Source: Owenia fusiformis
Lineage: Eukaryota > Annelida > Polychaeta > Sabellida > Oweniidae
Reading direction: 5' to 3'
DNA length: 64,000 nt
NCBI GenBank assembly: GCA_903813345.2
Contig: CAIIXF020000008.1
Coordinates: 38,876,867 to 38,940,866, forward strand
The notes under the pieces were generated by a model. The model did no database searches, had not been told where the DNA came from, and saw only the letters and a list, made by a program, of their open reading frames with translations. The position numbers and the translations under genes are program-made. Positions 58,701 through 63,784 of this stretch are shown piece after piece. The first letter of the stretch is position 1. Every line of letters begins with the position of its first letter.

Positions 58701-60065
58701 TCATTCTACTGTACTACTGTTCTTCAAGTGTTCACAATCAGTCATTTGTCTGATCTACATCTATCATTCTACTGTACTACTGTTCTTCAAGTGTTCACAA
58801 TCACTAATTTGATTCAATTTGTCTGATCTACATCTATCATTCTACTGTACTACTGTTCTTCAAGTGTTCACAATCACTCATTTGATTCAATTTGTCTGAT
58901 GTACATCTATCATACTACTGTACTACTGTTCTTCAAGTGTTCACAATCACTCATTTGTCTGATCTACATCTATCATACTACTGTACTACTGTTCTTCAAG
59001 TGTTCACAATCACTCATTTGTCTGATCTACATCTATCATACTACTGTACTACTGTTCTTCAAGTGTTTACAATCACTCATTTGTCTGATCTACATCTATC
59101 ATACTACTGTACTACTGTTCTTCAAGTGTTCACAATCACTCATTTGATTCAATTTGTCTGATGTACATCTATCATACCACTGTACTACTGTTCTTCAAGT
59201 GTTCACAATCACTCATTTGTATGATCTACATCTATCATACTACTGTACTACTGTTCTTCAAGTGTTGACAATCACTCATTTGTCTGATCTACATCTATCA
59301 TACTACTGTACTACTGTTCTTCAAGTGTTCACAATCACTCATTTGTCTGATCTACATCTATCATACTACTGTACTACTGTTCTTCAAGTGTTCAGAATCA
59401 CTCATTTGTATGATCTACATCCATCATACTACTGTACTACTGTTCTTCAAGTGTTCACGATCACTCATTTGATTCAGTTTGTTTTTATAAAGATGTTCAA
59501 TTGCTGAACACAACTGAGGATTTTGGGCTGTTTGGTTGTGCTATGACATTCAACACACAACTCCACATACATGTAAATATATTTATCTTTATAAATCCTA
59601 TTCCTACTTCATGAATTAATAGCTTTGGAGACCTTTTGTAGCATGTATTTGCCATTTATATGTTTTTATTATCAATTTCATTTATCTTGCTTCAGTTAAG
59701 TGCTAACATTGCAAATAATGTATGTGTGTTTTCAACACTAAGGGATGTTGTCCAAATATCATATTTGCGGAGTTAGATCATTTATTTTGTTAGGGTGTAT
59801 ATTACATCTTCATTTATAAAGAATGTTAATTTTGTTTTTAATTCAGATGAACGGCAAATCTAAATATCATTATATCCTAGGAATGGGAGGGGTAAAACCA
59901 TAATAAAATTTACTCCCCTCTTCAAAATTGTATGTATTTTGGGATATCATCCCTAAAGGTGAATAAACAAAATAAGTACAATCATTATTTACTAAAGTAA
60001 TAACATCTATTTCAATATTCCATGGTGTTATGATACATGCTTACCTTGTTGCACAGGTTGCTCAT
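7746..60065 (-). CDS. Assembled 12-exon gene, unrecognised protein of about 448 residues
   Basis: Joining the exons listed below gives 1347 nt in one open frame: 60045-60065, 56538-56587, 56110-56323, 54549-54643, 52512-52699, 49402-49473, 32630-32698, 22550-22594, 16514-16623, 14183-14246, 9345-9716 and 7746-7792. Every junction uses GT/AG and every phase matches. Residues 1-24 are tentative. Residues 96-190 are basic and rich in Tyr, Pro and Arg. Residues 310-434 are acidic and rich in Asn, Ser, Asp, Glu and Lys, with no predicted-looking fold. I see no transmembrane segment, catalytic motif or known domain, and I do not recognise the family. Introns range from about 0.6 to 16.7 kb and most hold minisatellites. 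Whether the outer exons belong to this transcript, and whether further exons are hidden, cannot be settled from sequence alone. Confidence 0.65.
7793..9344. other. Intron 11 of the minus-strand gene; no further exon seen
   Basis: Between the candidate terminal exon and exon 11. It contains the dispersed repeat at 8750-9213 and open frames at 8035-8366 and 8501-8752 that resemble nothing I know and have no splice support. Confidence 0.5.
8750..9213 (+). repeat. Dispersed repeat family R1, copy 1
   Basis: About 460 bp that aligns with the reverse complement of 27750-28157 and with 63785-64000. Shared words include agagattccccatagac, gataatattttct and atattttaatttgta. It has no coding capacity. 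The class is unknown. Confidence 0.8.
9345..9716 (-). CDS. Exon 11, acidic low-complexity exon (123 full codons)
   Basis: This is the largest exon, 372 nt, between acceptor tttattttcag and donor GGAG|GTAAGT, with both ends at phase 1. It begins ISPNAELRHVTSPILIDQ and ends with an acidic run, DVVEIDETDEVIANDG. The product is rich in Asn, Asp, Glu, Ser and Lys and has no visible domain; it is likely disordered. Open reading through the upstream intron (to 9741) and past the donor is chance extension. Confidence 0.82.
9717..11349. other. Intron 10, distal part; no gene seen
   Basis: AT-rich. Candidate splice pairs here give stops. It includes one copy of dispersed family R2 at 11236-11345 (next to array C). 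Confidence 0.5.
11350..11590. repeat. Array C, 42-bp minisatellite (about 5-6 copies)
   Basis: Units contain ggtgcatgtttaagggtgca and agcacatttacaatgg. Family R2 occurs on both sides in opposite orientation (11236-11345 forward, 11690-11750 reverse). Confidence 0.88.
12541..13630. repeat. Array D, 33-bp minisatellite (about 33 copies)
   Basis: The unit contains ctcccttggctttgacaat and gctccttcaggaga. The period is a multiple of three, so long Leu/Thr/Gln frames appear on the plus strand; these are artefacts. Each unit contains ctccttcaggag, a near-palindrome able to form a small hairpin. Two places have a shortened acttggctgtgataatg unit. Confidence 0.96.
13814..14145. repeat. Tandem duplication of about 130-bp segment
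   Basis: 13814-13944 and 14007-14142 share atgaaaaatatagaaa, cacccaaattaaattatg, and a common end ggtaacgtgcagta. They are diverged copies about 193 bp apart in the intron just downstream of exon 10. Confidence 0.8.
14183..14246 (-). CDS. Exon 10 (21 codons plus 1 nt)
   Basis: The acceptor tcatattttcag and the donor AATG|GTGAGT bound 64 nt coding ESATPAPTPRATGDQANRNN followed by N. It starts at phase 0 and ends at phase 1, which matches both neighbours. The product is Pro/Thr/Ala-rich, then Asn-rich, and likely an unstructured linker. Confidence 0.78.
14976..15761. repeat. Array E, 49-bp minisatellite (16 copies)
   Basis: Nearly identical units contain tactacatacatgtatagta and ccagtgattgccatgttcaa. 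Dispersed family R2 lies immediately before it in reverse orientation (about 14755-14860). Confidence 0.96.
15920..16210. repeat. Array F, about 20-bp degenerate repeat
   Basis: About 14 imperfect copies of a unit around acatgttgaacatgcattt. They are more diverged than the other arrays. Confidence 0.85.
16324..16506. mobile_element. Short inverted-repeat element ending at exon 9 donor
   Basis: The start, tgaacacctctctaatctga, is matched in reverse near 16484-16505 (ggtgttcacattagaaagat). The word caactctcaatg and following bases recur at about 31475-31500. It is probably a small DNA-element remnant forming the first part of the intron after exon 9. Confidence 0.5.
16514..16623 (-). CDS. Exon 9 (36 codons)
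   Basis: The acceptor cttctgtatttccag and the donor AAG|GTAAGT bound 110 nt, phase 1 to phase 0. The product includes PFESAYTTTRLISPHHSNK and then FPPRDRTPPTSEDLLK. A MITE ends 40 bp upstream of its first base, inside the region where the branch point would lie. The sequence after the donor is part of a short inverted-repeat element. Confidence 0.82.
16663..17154. mobile_element. MITE with TIRs of 110 bp or more, TA target
   Basis: A 492-bp element begins cagggtgacacaaaaaacac and ends gtgttttttgtggcaccctg, with inverted similarity over at least 110 bp and TA on both sides. There is no intact transposase. It sits within 40 bp of the exon 9 acceptor, on the intron side. Confidence 0.88.
17155..18934. 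other. Intron 8, no gene seen
   Basis: AT-rich sequence. Several donor- and acceptor-like pairs were tested by eye and all contain stops in the needed phase. It contains a partial R2 copy at 18345-18390. Confidence 0.5.
18935..21885. repeat. Array G, 31-bp minisatellite with about 245-bp higher-order period
   Basis: The base unit contains actgggaaattatgaagatt and caatacataa. From about 20050 on, variant units (gtgaaatgaagattt, ctaggtaattatgaag, ctgagacattatg) recur as a block of about eight units, about 245 bp long, repeated at least five times. Confidence 0.95.
22550..22594 (-). CDS. Exon 8 (14 full codons, phase 1-1)
   Basis: The acceptor tgtttcatatcag and donor ATAG|GTAATC bound 45 nt reading AEGEAECYDLQGEI, with both ends at phase 1. 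The split codons give Asp before it and Glu after it. It is a small cassette: skipping it would keep the frame, so alternative inclusion is possible. It is the weakest of the internal exons on length alone. Confidence 0.65.
   Translation of the reverse strand: MLRVKLNVMICKGK
22790..25085. repeat. Array H, compound minisatellite
   Basis: Alternating related units built from aatacctt(c/t)atacaat, aacacctatctgaagtata and ccagcctacatacaataaa. Unit lengths alternate, and larger blocks of about 190-330 bp are repeated. Minus-strand frames of Tyr/Ile/Leu/Cys-rich repeats are artefacts. Confidence 0.92.
25086..25530. repeat. Array H2, homogeneous 35-bp unit derived from H
   Basis: About 12 almost identical 35-bp copies containing caatgaacaccagcctacaa and taaacacataacctg. 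The unit equals an H unit lacking the middle segment with atctgaagtatat. It appears to be a later expansion of a deleted variant. Confidence 0.93.
25625..27420. repeat. Array I, 57/59-bp minisatellite (about 31 copies)
   Basis: The unit contains ttactttatattttgattaa, catactatcaaggagct and aaaggaggtc. Two length classes differ by two bases (gctaaagg or gctataaagg). A forward copy of family R2 starts about 110 bp after the array. Confidence 0.95.
27535..27640 (+). repeat. Dispersed family R2, a clear copy
   Basis: The copies share a consensus around gaattagcaaggaataaag followed by taaacaggcatgttgacaac. Clear copies are at 11236-11345 (+), 14755-14860 (-), 27535-27640 (+), 45770-45880 (+) and 47575-47690 (-); partial copies are at 11690-11750 (-), 18345-18390 (+), 42075-42110 (+) and 43810-43860 (-). 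Most lie within a few hundred bases of an array. Confidence 0.75.
27750..28157 (-). repeat. Dispersed repeat family R1, copy 2 (inverted)
   Basis: Aligns as reverse complement with 8750-9213 over its whole length, including the R1 words cited there. Divergence of perhaps 20-25 percent by eye. Confidence 0.8.
28440..28720. repeat. Diverged tandem pair of about 140 bp
   Basis: Two neighbouring copies share atttaccca(a/g)ca, ctaatcagatctt and a later aagaatt word, and lead straight into array J. A similar word, tttacccagcaagcccaaaa, lies at 56533. This is probably a fragment of an interspersed element. Confidence 0.6.
28721..31008. repeat. Array J, 59-bp minisatellite (about 39 copies)
   Basis: The unit contains attgcttcatgtgcaccca and caacggctgcattctaat. 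Variants (ttcctacgc, cctaagcat, ggctacatt, ttggctgc) recur in ordered blocks, indicating block duplication. It is richer in GC than the surrounding intron. Confidence 0.97.
31009..31524. other. Intron 7, no gene seen
   Basis: AT-rich spacer between arrays J and K. Contains a caactctcaatg element fragment at about 31475-31500, shared with 16370-16392. Confidence 0.5.
31525..32575. repeat. Array K, 24-bp pyrimidine-rich minisatellite
   Basis: About 1 kb of a 24-bp unit, ctctctttcattctcccag plus ctccc, on the plus strand. A longer variant with an extra catccctctccc recurs several times. About seven of every eight bases are C or T. On the minus strand this is a GA-rich tract beginning about 55 nt after the exon 7 donor. 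The 352-codon Ser/Leu/Phe/Pro frame on the plus strand is an artefact of a period divisible by three. Confidence 0.96.
32630..32698 (-). CDS. Exon 7 (22 full codons, phase 1-1)
   Basis: The acceptor tttacaaacag and donor AAAG|GTAAGA bound 69 nt coding NPRDLKRGVTFIMRTVSITS followed by CK, open and phase 1 at both ends. A higher-GC island marks it against AT-rich surroundings. A second donor (ACT|GTGAGT at about 32650) lies inside the exon, but its use would break the frame. A purine-rich array begins about 55 nt after the donor in transcript direction. Confidence 0.72.
33000..33178. repeat. Array L, short repeat of about 31 bp
   Basis: About five imperfect copies around atttggtatggcattggtcc. 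Similar tttggtatggca words start earlier, near 32750. Confidence 0.85.
33190..37056. mobile_element. Inverted-repeat element of about 3.9 kb
   Basis: The left end (caactttgaaagtccgtatt, then taaaccgttgcac) matches in reverse the right end (gggtttaaattcagactttc at about 37029). For about 200 bp inside each end there are clustered atggttgca / tgcaacc words. The interior has no recognised transposase and holds array M. It may be a degenerate DNA transposon or two solo ends facing each other. A short frame at 36554-36811 near the right arm is unrecognised. Confidence 0.6.
34985..35910. repeat. Array M, 31-bp minisatellite (about 30 copies)
   Basis: The unit contains tatcaatatgttcccatacc and aatctatca. 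The left margin (gctaaaccctccgatatcaa) and a first unit recur inverted at about 37095-37165, outside the right arm of the surrounding element. Confidence 0.96.
35915..38869. other. Intron 6 region, no gene seen
   Basis: AT-rich. It includes the right arm of the inverted-repeat element and a few unsupported short frames (36554-36811, and 38036-38284 after an acceptor-like tatttttcag on the plus strand). I do not recognise either product. Confidence 0.5.
38870..41945. repeat. Array N, 82-bp minisatellite (about 37 copies)
   Basis: The unit contains gaccaggcagaagcaatcaa, catgtagaaatgggaatcat and aggcacctttcttggtcct. It has the longest unit in the window. Variants (aagc/aaac, ttggtcctc/tttgtccta) recur in ordered blocks. 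One unit near 41655 has a 10-bp insertion, and the first units (38870-38950) are diverged. Confidence 0.97.
42445..42735. mobile_element. MITE-like inverted repeat
   Basis: The left arm, about 42445-42545 (with ttgcttttttaggaaagtat), is matched in reverse by about 42630-42735 (with actttcctgaaaaaagcaag). Together the arms span about 100 bp each around an 85-bp centre. A related half copy lies at 47085-47190 (aaaaaatacacacatccctt). Confidence 0.75.
42736..44111. other. Intron 6 region, no gene seen
   Basis: Contains T/C-rich sequence (42840-43020), a poly-C run at about 43680, and a partial reverse copy of family R2 at 43810-43860 ahead of array O. A phase 2-2 open segment at 43697-43783 was considered and rejected. 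Confidence 0.5.
44112..45655. repeat. Array O, 59-bp minisatellite (about 26 copies)
   Basis: Highly uniform units contain gatttcagagtgtaggggtg and ccagtcaatggaatagcatg. It is flanked by R2 in reverse orientation on the left and forward on the right. Confidence 0.97.
45656..48111. other. Intron 6 region, no gene seen; small array P inside
   Basis: Holds R2 copies at 45770-45880 (+) and 47575-47690 (-). Also a three-copy repeat of 53 bp at 46455-46618 (caccctatttcatgtactaa), and a half copy of the 42.4-kb inverted-repeat element. Confidence 0.6.
48112..48680. repeat. Array Q, 40-bp minisatellite (14 copies)
   Basis: The unit contains caaattggtacaggctccaa and cacaaattgttacatgcc. Frames of more than 200 codons across it shift frame with each repeat and are artefacts. 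Confidence 0.95.
48681..49401. other. Spacer between array Q and exon 6
   Basis: Contains a short repeat of gttcatttgtacatgtctgt words at 48885-48985 and a caatcaa-rich stretch at 49080-49320. No exon seen. Confidence 0.5.
49402..49473 (-). CDS. Exon 6 (23 full codons, phase 1-1)
   Basis: The acceptor ttgttctgtcag and donor AAAG|GTAAGG enclose 72 nt coding LFVKVGVYEEDSLLGSQSFE followed by EVK. Both ends are phase 1. The next recognised exon lies 16.7 kb downstream in transcript direction, across an intron loaded with seven arrays. Confidence 0.78.
49474..51489. other. Intron 5, no gene seen
   Basis: AT-rich, with a run of about 17 C at 50300. Donor-like sites (49590, 50165) lack an open exon in phase. 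Confidence 0.5.
51490..52300. repeat. Array S, 30-bp minisatellite (about 27 copies)
   Basis: The unit contains ccaggaattgcatgccaccc and tattgaatat. Two main variants (tatccagg and aatccaag) are mixed. The period is divisible by three, giving long frames in several phases on both strands. It ends about 210 bp from exon 5. Confidence 0.95.
52512..52699 (-). CDS. Exon 5 (62 full codons)
   Basis: Acceptor attgtttttag and donor AAAG|GTAAGT bound a 188-nt exon of phase 2 to phase 1. The product starts SYRNPHQAEIMASFPDDVRP and continues with GRRPHVPNSYFFKTY and a Pro/Ser-rich stretch ending VGRPRK. The local base composition is clearly higher in GC than the flanking introns. The split codon with exon 4 gives Lys and the one with exon 6 gives Asp. 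Confidence 0.85.
52800..53628. repeat. Array T, 26-bp minisatellite (about 32 copies)
   Basis: The unit contains gtatgccattgcataatatg with a variable gtaatg/gaaatg/gtaacg segment. It lies about 100 bp upstream of exon 5 in transcript direction, in intron 4. Confidence 0.95.
53644..54290. mobile_element. MITE with about 140-bp terminal inverted repeats
   Basis: A 647-bp element begins cagggtgggccaaaaaaaac and ends gttttttggcccaccctg. Similarity between the arms runs about 140 bp. TA follows the right end; the left flank is TT, so one duplication copy may have mutated. No intact transposase is seen. Confidence 0.88.
54549..54643 (-). CDS. Exon 4 (31 codons plus 2 nt)
   Basis: Acceptor gtttccag|GGC and donor TTAA|GTAAGT bound a 95-nt exon. 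It begins at phase 0 and ends at phase 2. It starts GNIEALHSLLPQRKYYEMSK, a sequence with the look of a conserved, basic, helical segment. Joined to exon 3 it gives KKVCH-GNIEALH. An array of a 27-bp unit begins about 57 nt upstream of the acceptor. Confidence 0.8.
54700..54870. repeat. Array U, 27-bp repeat (about 6 copies)
   Basis: Units around catatcagtataattgccat, of variable length, just upstream of exon 4 in transcript direction. Confidence 0.88.
55245..56141 (-). repeat. Array V, 39-bp repeat made of exon 3 end plus splice donor (23 copies)
   Basis: On the minus strand each unit has 30 nt coding LEECYKKVCH followed by GTAAGTAGA. The first copy is the genuine end of exon 3 (to 56110). 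Twenty-two more follow down to 55252: 858 nt, exactly 22 x 39. All units read by eye keep CAT|GTAAGT, and the frame LEECYKKVCHVSR stays open throughout. A shared GACTTGAGG at the start of the first unit and across unit joins suggests how the duplication began. Plus-strand frames here are artefacts. Confidence 0.95.
56110..56323 (-). CDS. Exon 3, ending at the first of 23 tandem splice donors
   Basis: The acceptor is a T-rich tract ending tttttttttag at 56325-56324. The exon begins at phase 2 and codes 71 residues starting KTPRHFTTSTNDG and ending GLEECYKKVCH. At 56110 it meets the donor CAT|GTAAGT at phase 0, which matches exon 4. The frame stays open through the donor and through the whole 39-bp array that follows on the minus strand, so the exon can end at 56110 or at any of 22 further donors down to 55252. 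I take the shortest form as the ancestral one because the repeat unit is clearly copied from this exon end. Confidence 0.75.
56538..56587 (-). CDS. Exon 2 candidate (16 codons, phase 0 to 2)
   Basis: The acceptor gtaattttcag is good and the donor is CTGG|GTAAAG. The 50-nt exon reads RFLFLEELKLICFGLA, begins at phase 0 and ends at phase 2, which is what is needed between candidate exon 1 and exon 3. Caution: the donor lies in the word tttacccagcaagcccaaaa, which resembles a dispersed repeat near 28470 and 28610, so the match may be chance. With exon 1 it would make a short hydrophobic N-terminus. Confidence 0.35.
56625..59475. repeat. Array W, 63-bp minisatellite (about 45 copies)
   Basis: The unit contains tgtctgatctacatctatca, ctactgtactactgttcttc and gtgttcacaatcactcattt. 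An extra gattcaattt occurs at irregular intervals (about 56943, 57269, 57405, 58550, 58810, 58884, 59147), marking block duplications. The long plus-strand frames are artefacts. Confidence 0.97.
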
Positions 60066-60570
60066 AACAAAACTGCAAAATGAATCACCAAAATGGACTT
60101 GGTATGAACTGTGCCTTTATGGCTTTATTTTTGATATCAGGTAGGTTAATATCAAAGACAATGAGGTTTACTAGAATGGACTTAATATGAGTTTTATTCC
60201 GAACATGCTATCATATTGACTCTGAATAGCATCATGGTTTAAAACTGCATGCTTTTAATAAATTTAGGGCGTATTCTGTATAAGTGGTAATTTTGCCTAA
60301 TCATTTAATTTGCCTATTTTTTGCCAGGTTCGGAAAATTAAATGTCGGATTTAATACAACTTATACAGTTATAAATGTTATGTCTCTATTTTTGAATTCA
60401 TATAATTGCTTACAATTATTTCTATGTCCCCACCACATAGTGTGGGGCCATATCTTGGTGTCAGGTCCCCTTCTTTTCTTATGGCATTTGAAGTAAATCA
60501 GACAACGTCATAATAATTAGTACAATTACATTTGTCTAAACTTTCCTCAATTAATGAAAAATAGTAGTTT
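59476..60570. other. Spacer holding candidate exon 1, otherwise no gene seen
   Basis: AT-rich. Apart from the splice-bounded segment at 60045-60072 I find no splice pair or coding frame. Confidence 0.5.
60045..60072 (-). CDS. Exon 1 candidate, with possible start codon at 60065
   Basis: A 28-nt segment lies between an acceptor-like ttttgcag and a strong donor AAG|GTAAGC. An ATG at 60065-60063 opens the frame MSNLCNK and leaves phase 0, which matches exon 2. If the ATG is the true start, the acceptor implies an upstream non-coding exon, which I did not find. The exon cannot join exon 3 directly, because that phase gives a stop. It is retained only because exon 2 supplies the right phase change. 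Confidence 0.35.
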
Positions 60571-60574
60571 ATTT

Positions 60575-61862
60575 ATTTATTTTTTTTATTAAAATTTTTA
60601 TTCCAAAAAATATAACATATGAACAGATAATACATTAAAAATATATATACAATACAGGTACAGAAAAACACTTAACTTACTTCTTATAAAATATTACAAA
60701 AAACTTACTTCTTATAAAATATTACAAATTCTTTTTAACATATCAAAATCCATATTGAATTTATTTAGTAGAAATACACTGTTGTAAGATAAAAGGTCTG
60801 ATAAAACTTGCTGTCTAAAATTAATTTGTCTCAAGACATCTGGCTTTTCATTAAGGTTTGTCCATCTTTTATATATTGAATTTGCAACAATAGTTAAAAT
60901 AATATTTCTGTTTCTAGTTTTTCTGTCTATTGTGCTAAAACCAACAACAATGTGTTTCCACTGAACATTAAAATTCGAAATATCTCCAACATCTTCCCAA
61001 ATATTTCTAACCTTCTGGCAATCAAAAATAAGATGTTTCGCCGTGTGATTTTCATTACAAAAAATGCAGGTTGAACTTATATTTCTGTTCCATTTACTAA
61101 TCATGTATCCACAGTATAAACAATTATGAAGAATTTTAAAATTAAAATCAGAAATCTTTTTACATGGCATTTCTTTTATTTTTTGCGTGTATATGATTTT
61201 GAAATAATTATTTGTATTTTCAAAATTGAACATTGTACTCCAAACATTTTCTAAATTTGATCTCTCGAACTGTTTATTTCTTAATATATTATAGAAAAAC
61301 TTTGACTTTTTTCCTTCTAATTTTTCATATTTTCCATTAACTATAAAATCACATTTATAAAATATATTAGTGAATTGAGCTCTATTTGTCTGTATATTTT
61401 TCATTGCCATTTTGATAGTACTTCTAATTATCATATATTCTTGACATCTCAAAGAAGGAATTTTCAATCTCATCCCAAAATCTTTTAAAAAATTCAGGCG
61501 TCAGACCATCTTTACCCGGACTTTTATTATTTTGAAGTTTTTTTACTGCCTTTGAAAGTTCAATTTTTGTTATCCCATTTTCACACAATTCCTTTTCATT
61601 TTGGTTTAGAATATACTCAGCATCAATATCATTCATGAATTGTCTTACATTTTCCCTTTCTATCATGTCATTTTTATATAAATTTTCATAAAAAACTGCA
61701 GATTCTTCTAGTATTTCTTCATCTTTATAAATGTTACCACTTTTAGTTTTCAACTTTCTAATTACATTATTTGACTGTCTCGCCTTTTCCAGACTTAAAA
61801 AATCTTCCATATAAGTTGCTCTAGATCTGATAAAATAACCTTTGTTTCTTTGAAACATAGGA
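60575..61862 (-). mobile_element. Degraded L1-type LINE, internally deleted
   Basis: The minus strand holds two frames of a non-LTR retrotransposon. The first (to about 61424) has the N-terminal part of a reverse transcriptase, with LEKARQSNNVIRKLKTKSG and NNKSPGKDGLTPEFFKRFW. The second (61473-60712) has the C-terminal zinc-knuckle region, with CIFC, then HLIFDC and VRNIWEDV. The RT core with the catalytic aspartates is absent, and the two parts lie in different frames, so the element is dead. An A-rich tail lies near 60570-60600. Its 5' end abuts a tRNA-like copy at 61844. In known L1/Tx1-clade elements these parts flank the polymerase core. Confidence 0.85.
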
Positions 61863-61977
61863 TAATTTCCTATGCTAAGGGCTGATGTGTAAAAGTCAGT
61901 CCACCTCGGTGGGAATTGAACCCACAACCTACCGATTAGATCTCGGATGCTCTACCACTTGAGCTACGGAGCCGACT
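61844..61977 (-). repeat. tRNA-derived SINE-like copy A
   Basis: On the minus strand 61973-61901 is a 73-nt tRNA-like segment with a clear A box (TAGCTCAAGTGGTAGAGCA) and B box (GGTTCAATTCC), cloverleaf spacing and anticodon position TCT. The acceptor stem has mismatches and base 33 is A, not T, so it is not a normal tRNA gene. The 3' half (AGGTTGTGGGTTC) resembles tRNA-Arg(TCT). It is followed by a tail with the hairpin CATAGGAAATTATCCTATG. A flanking inverted repeat (gatgtgtaaaagccagtc / gactgacttttacacatc) encloses it. Confidence 0.8.
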
Positions 61978-62148
61978 GGCTTTTACACATCAACACTGCA
62001 TATATGGCTTCTCTGCCATGACTTACATGCCCAGTTCCCTGGACCCTCATAAGGTTCACCTGTCTTTCCAGGTTGCCAATCACACTATTCATGATGTCAC
62101 ATGGTCTTTCCCATGCGCCATTCCCGGCCGACTAGGAATTTTTTATTA

Positions 62149-62282
62149 GTTTCTTTGAAACATAGGATAATTTCCTATGCTAAGGGCTGATGTGTAAAAG
62201 TCAGTCCACCTCGGTGGGAATTGAACCCACAACCTACCGATTAGATCTCGGATGCTCTACCACTTGAGCTACGGAGCCGACT
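62149..62282 (-). repeat. tRNA-derived SINE-like copy B, identical to copy A
   Basis: 134 bp identical by eye to copy A, in the same orientation, 305 bp away. The tRNA-like part is 62278-62206. It lacks the outer gatgtgtaaaagcc inverted-repeat arm. The 171 bp between the copies (61978-62148) is GC-richer than the surroundings and not otherwise recognised. Confidence 0.8.
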
Positions 62283-63784
62283 AGTAGATGGGTTAACTGC
62301 ATTTTAGGGGGTCTGGACTTCAATCTATTATGCAAACGTTTCCTTTGGCATGAGAGTACCTTGGGACCATAGAAACAAATTTATCCAAAGACACACGCCA
62401 GATTTTTCAAAATGGCCGCCAAAAATACAACGGAGACAACATATTTTCATCTATGCATACTATAATGATACGATTGGTGACTAAATATACATTTTGTGGA
62501 TGAAGAATCAATTTAGTGTGGGTTTGTGTCTTGAAAATGAGAAACTTCCTCTTTATATTAAAAAATATACCTTTTTCAAAATGGCTGCCAGAGATGTAGC
62601 AAAGATGATTTCTTCACTTGTATGCATGCTACAATAGTAAGATTTATGTCCAAGTATACATTAATGGGTAGTAGAATCCATTTGATAAGGTTTATAGTCT
62701 TATTATTTTCCCAACGAAGAAAGTTCAGTGGGGATATAGTAAAGCCCTCCGTCCGTCAGTCTGTCAGTCCATCGTCTGTCGTATGGCTGATTTTGCAATT
62801 ATTTTCAGATTCCTTCAAAGTATGGCCATATGTACTCAATCAAATTGAAGATGATGTTAATTTTATGATTAATGCCTCATACAATTCAAAATGTCCTATA
62901 GAAGGAGTTCATTAGCTATTAATTACTAGATATGTCGTCATTGTATGGTTACACTATATTAAGTGAAATCTCAATTTTTTCGTCTAAATATGATTTTTAG
63001 CATTGACTTAATGGTCATTAAAATGTTAAAATCAGCGGAAATTCTGATATTGTAATTGTATGTCTATTAGTTAACAAACATTTTCACTTTTTATTGAAAA
63101 TGTATGCCCTTTTCTCAATGGCTGTGGGAAATATTACAACAAATTATATCTAACAAGGGCTCTTAAACTTCTTCAAAAGTAGAATAGTTTGAAAGTGTAG
63201 TTTTGAATATCAATTTGCGATGGAAACTATGCTGAAAACTATGGATAGCATGGGAGATGTGGTTTTCAACTTCAGCGCATTTCAAATGCCGTCCCCTTTT
63301 AAGTAATTGTTGATATAAACTGAAGAAACTTTTGATGTGTTTTAATTGAGAAAAAGAGGAGATGAAGAGGGTTCTGCAATACTGTCATTATATGCAGCCC
63401 TTGAAATCTATTCCGATCTTCAAGATTTTCTCTCGCCAGAAGGTTTCTGGCCCTTTCTAACCATAGGTGCATATGTATGTCTCTCCTGCGTGGTTTCTCT
63501 CTATCACATTTCTCTCTTATGTATGTTGCATTGCAACAACTAAAGTTGCACTACCATTGCATATGCATGTTTATTGCAAGTTACTTAAGAGACTCTGGTC
63601 TTTCTGGTGAATTTGAGTAAAAGTATCATTGAAAAATAAATACACATTTGCTGTGTTAAGGCGAAAACGATTATTTTTAAGGCTCTTGGTCCAATTAGCT
63701 AGATGTGAGTAGTAACAATCTTTATTTTTGACATTAAAAATTCAAAATCCAGTTTAACTGATGTTGAATTTGGAATCGTCATGA
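62283..63784. other. No gene seen
   Basis: AT-rich, with a gtcagtctgtcagtcc low-complexity patch at 62752-62785. Two aaaatggc(c/t)gcca-type sentences (62408, 62578) suggest a diverged duplication. The short frames at 62622-62915 and 63346-63543 have no support. Confidence 0.5.

Noticed and set aside
1-59475. CRISPR-like arrays
   Set aside because: Units are contiguous with no unique spacers, no cas genes are present, and the surroundings are an animal genome.
56627-59507. Repeated frames of up to 383 codons in array W
   Set aside because: 63 bp is divisible by three. The frames break only where the extra gattcaattt shifts phase. There is no start context or conserved unique sequence.
61901-61973. 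Functional tRNA-Arg gene
   Set aside because: Cloverleaf spacing is good, but the acceptor stem has mismatches, base 33 is A, and an identical copy lies 305 bp away with a shared SINE-like tail.
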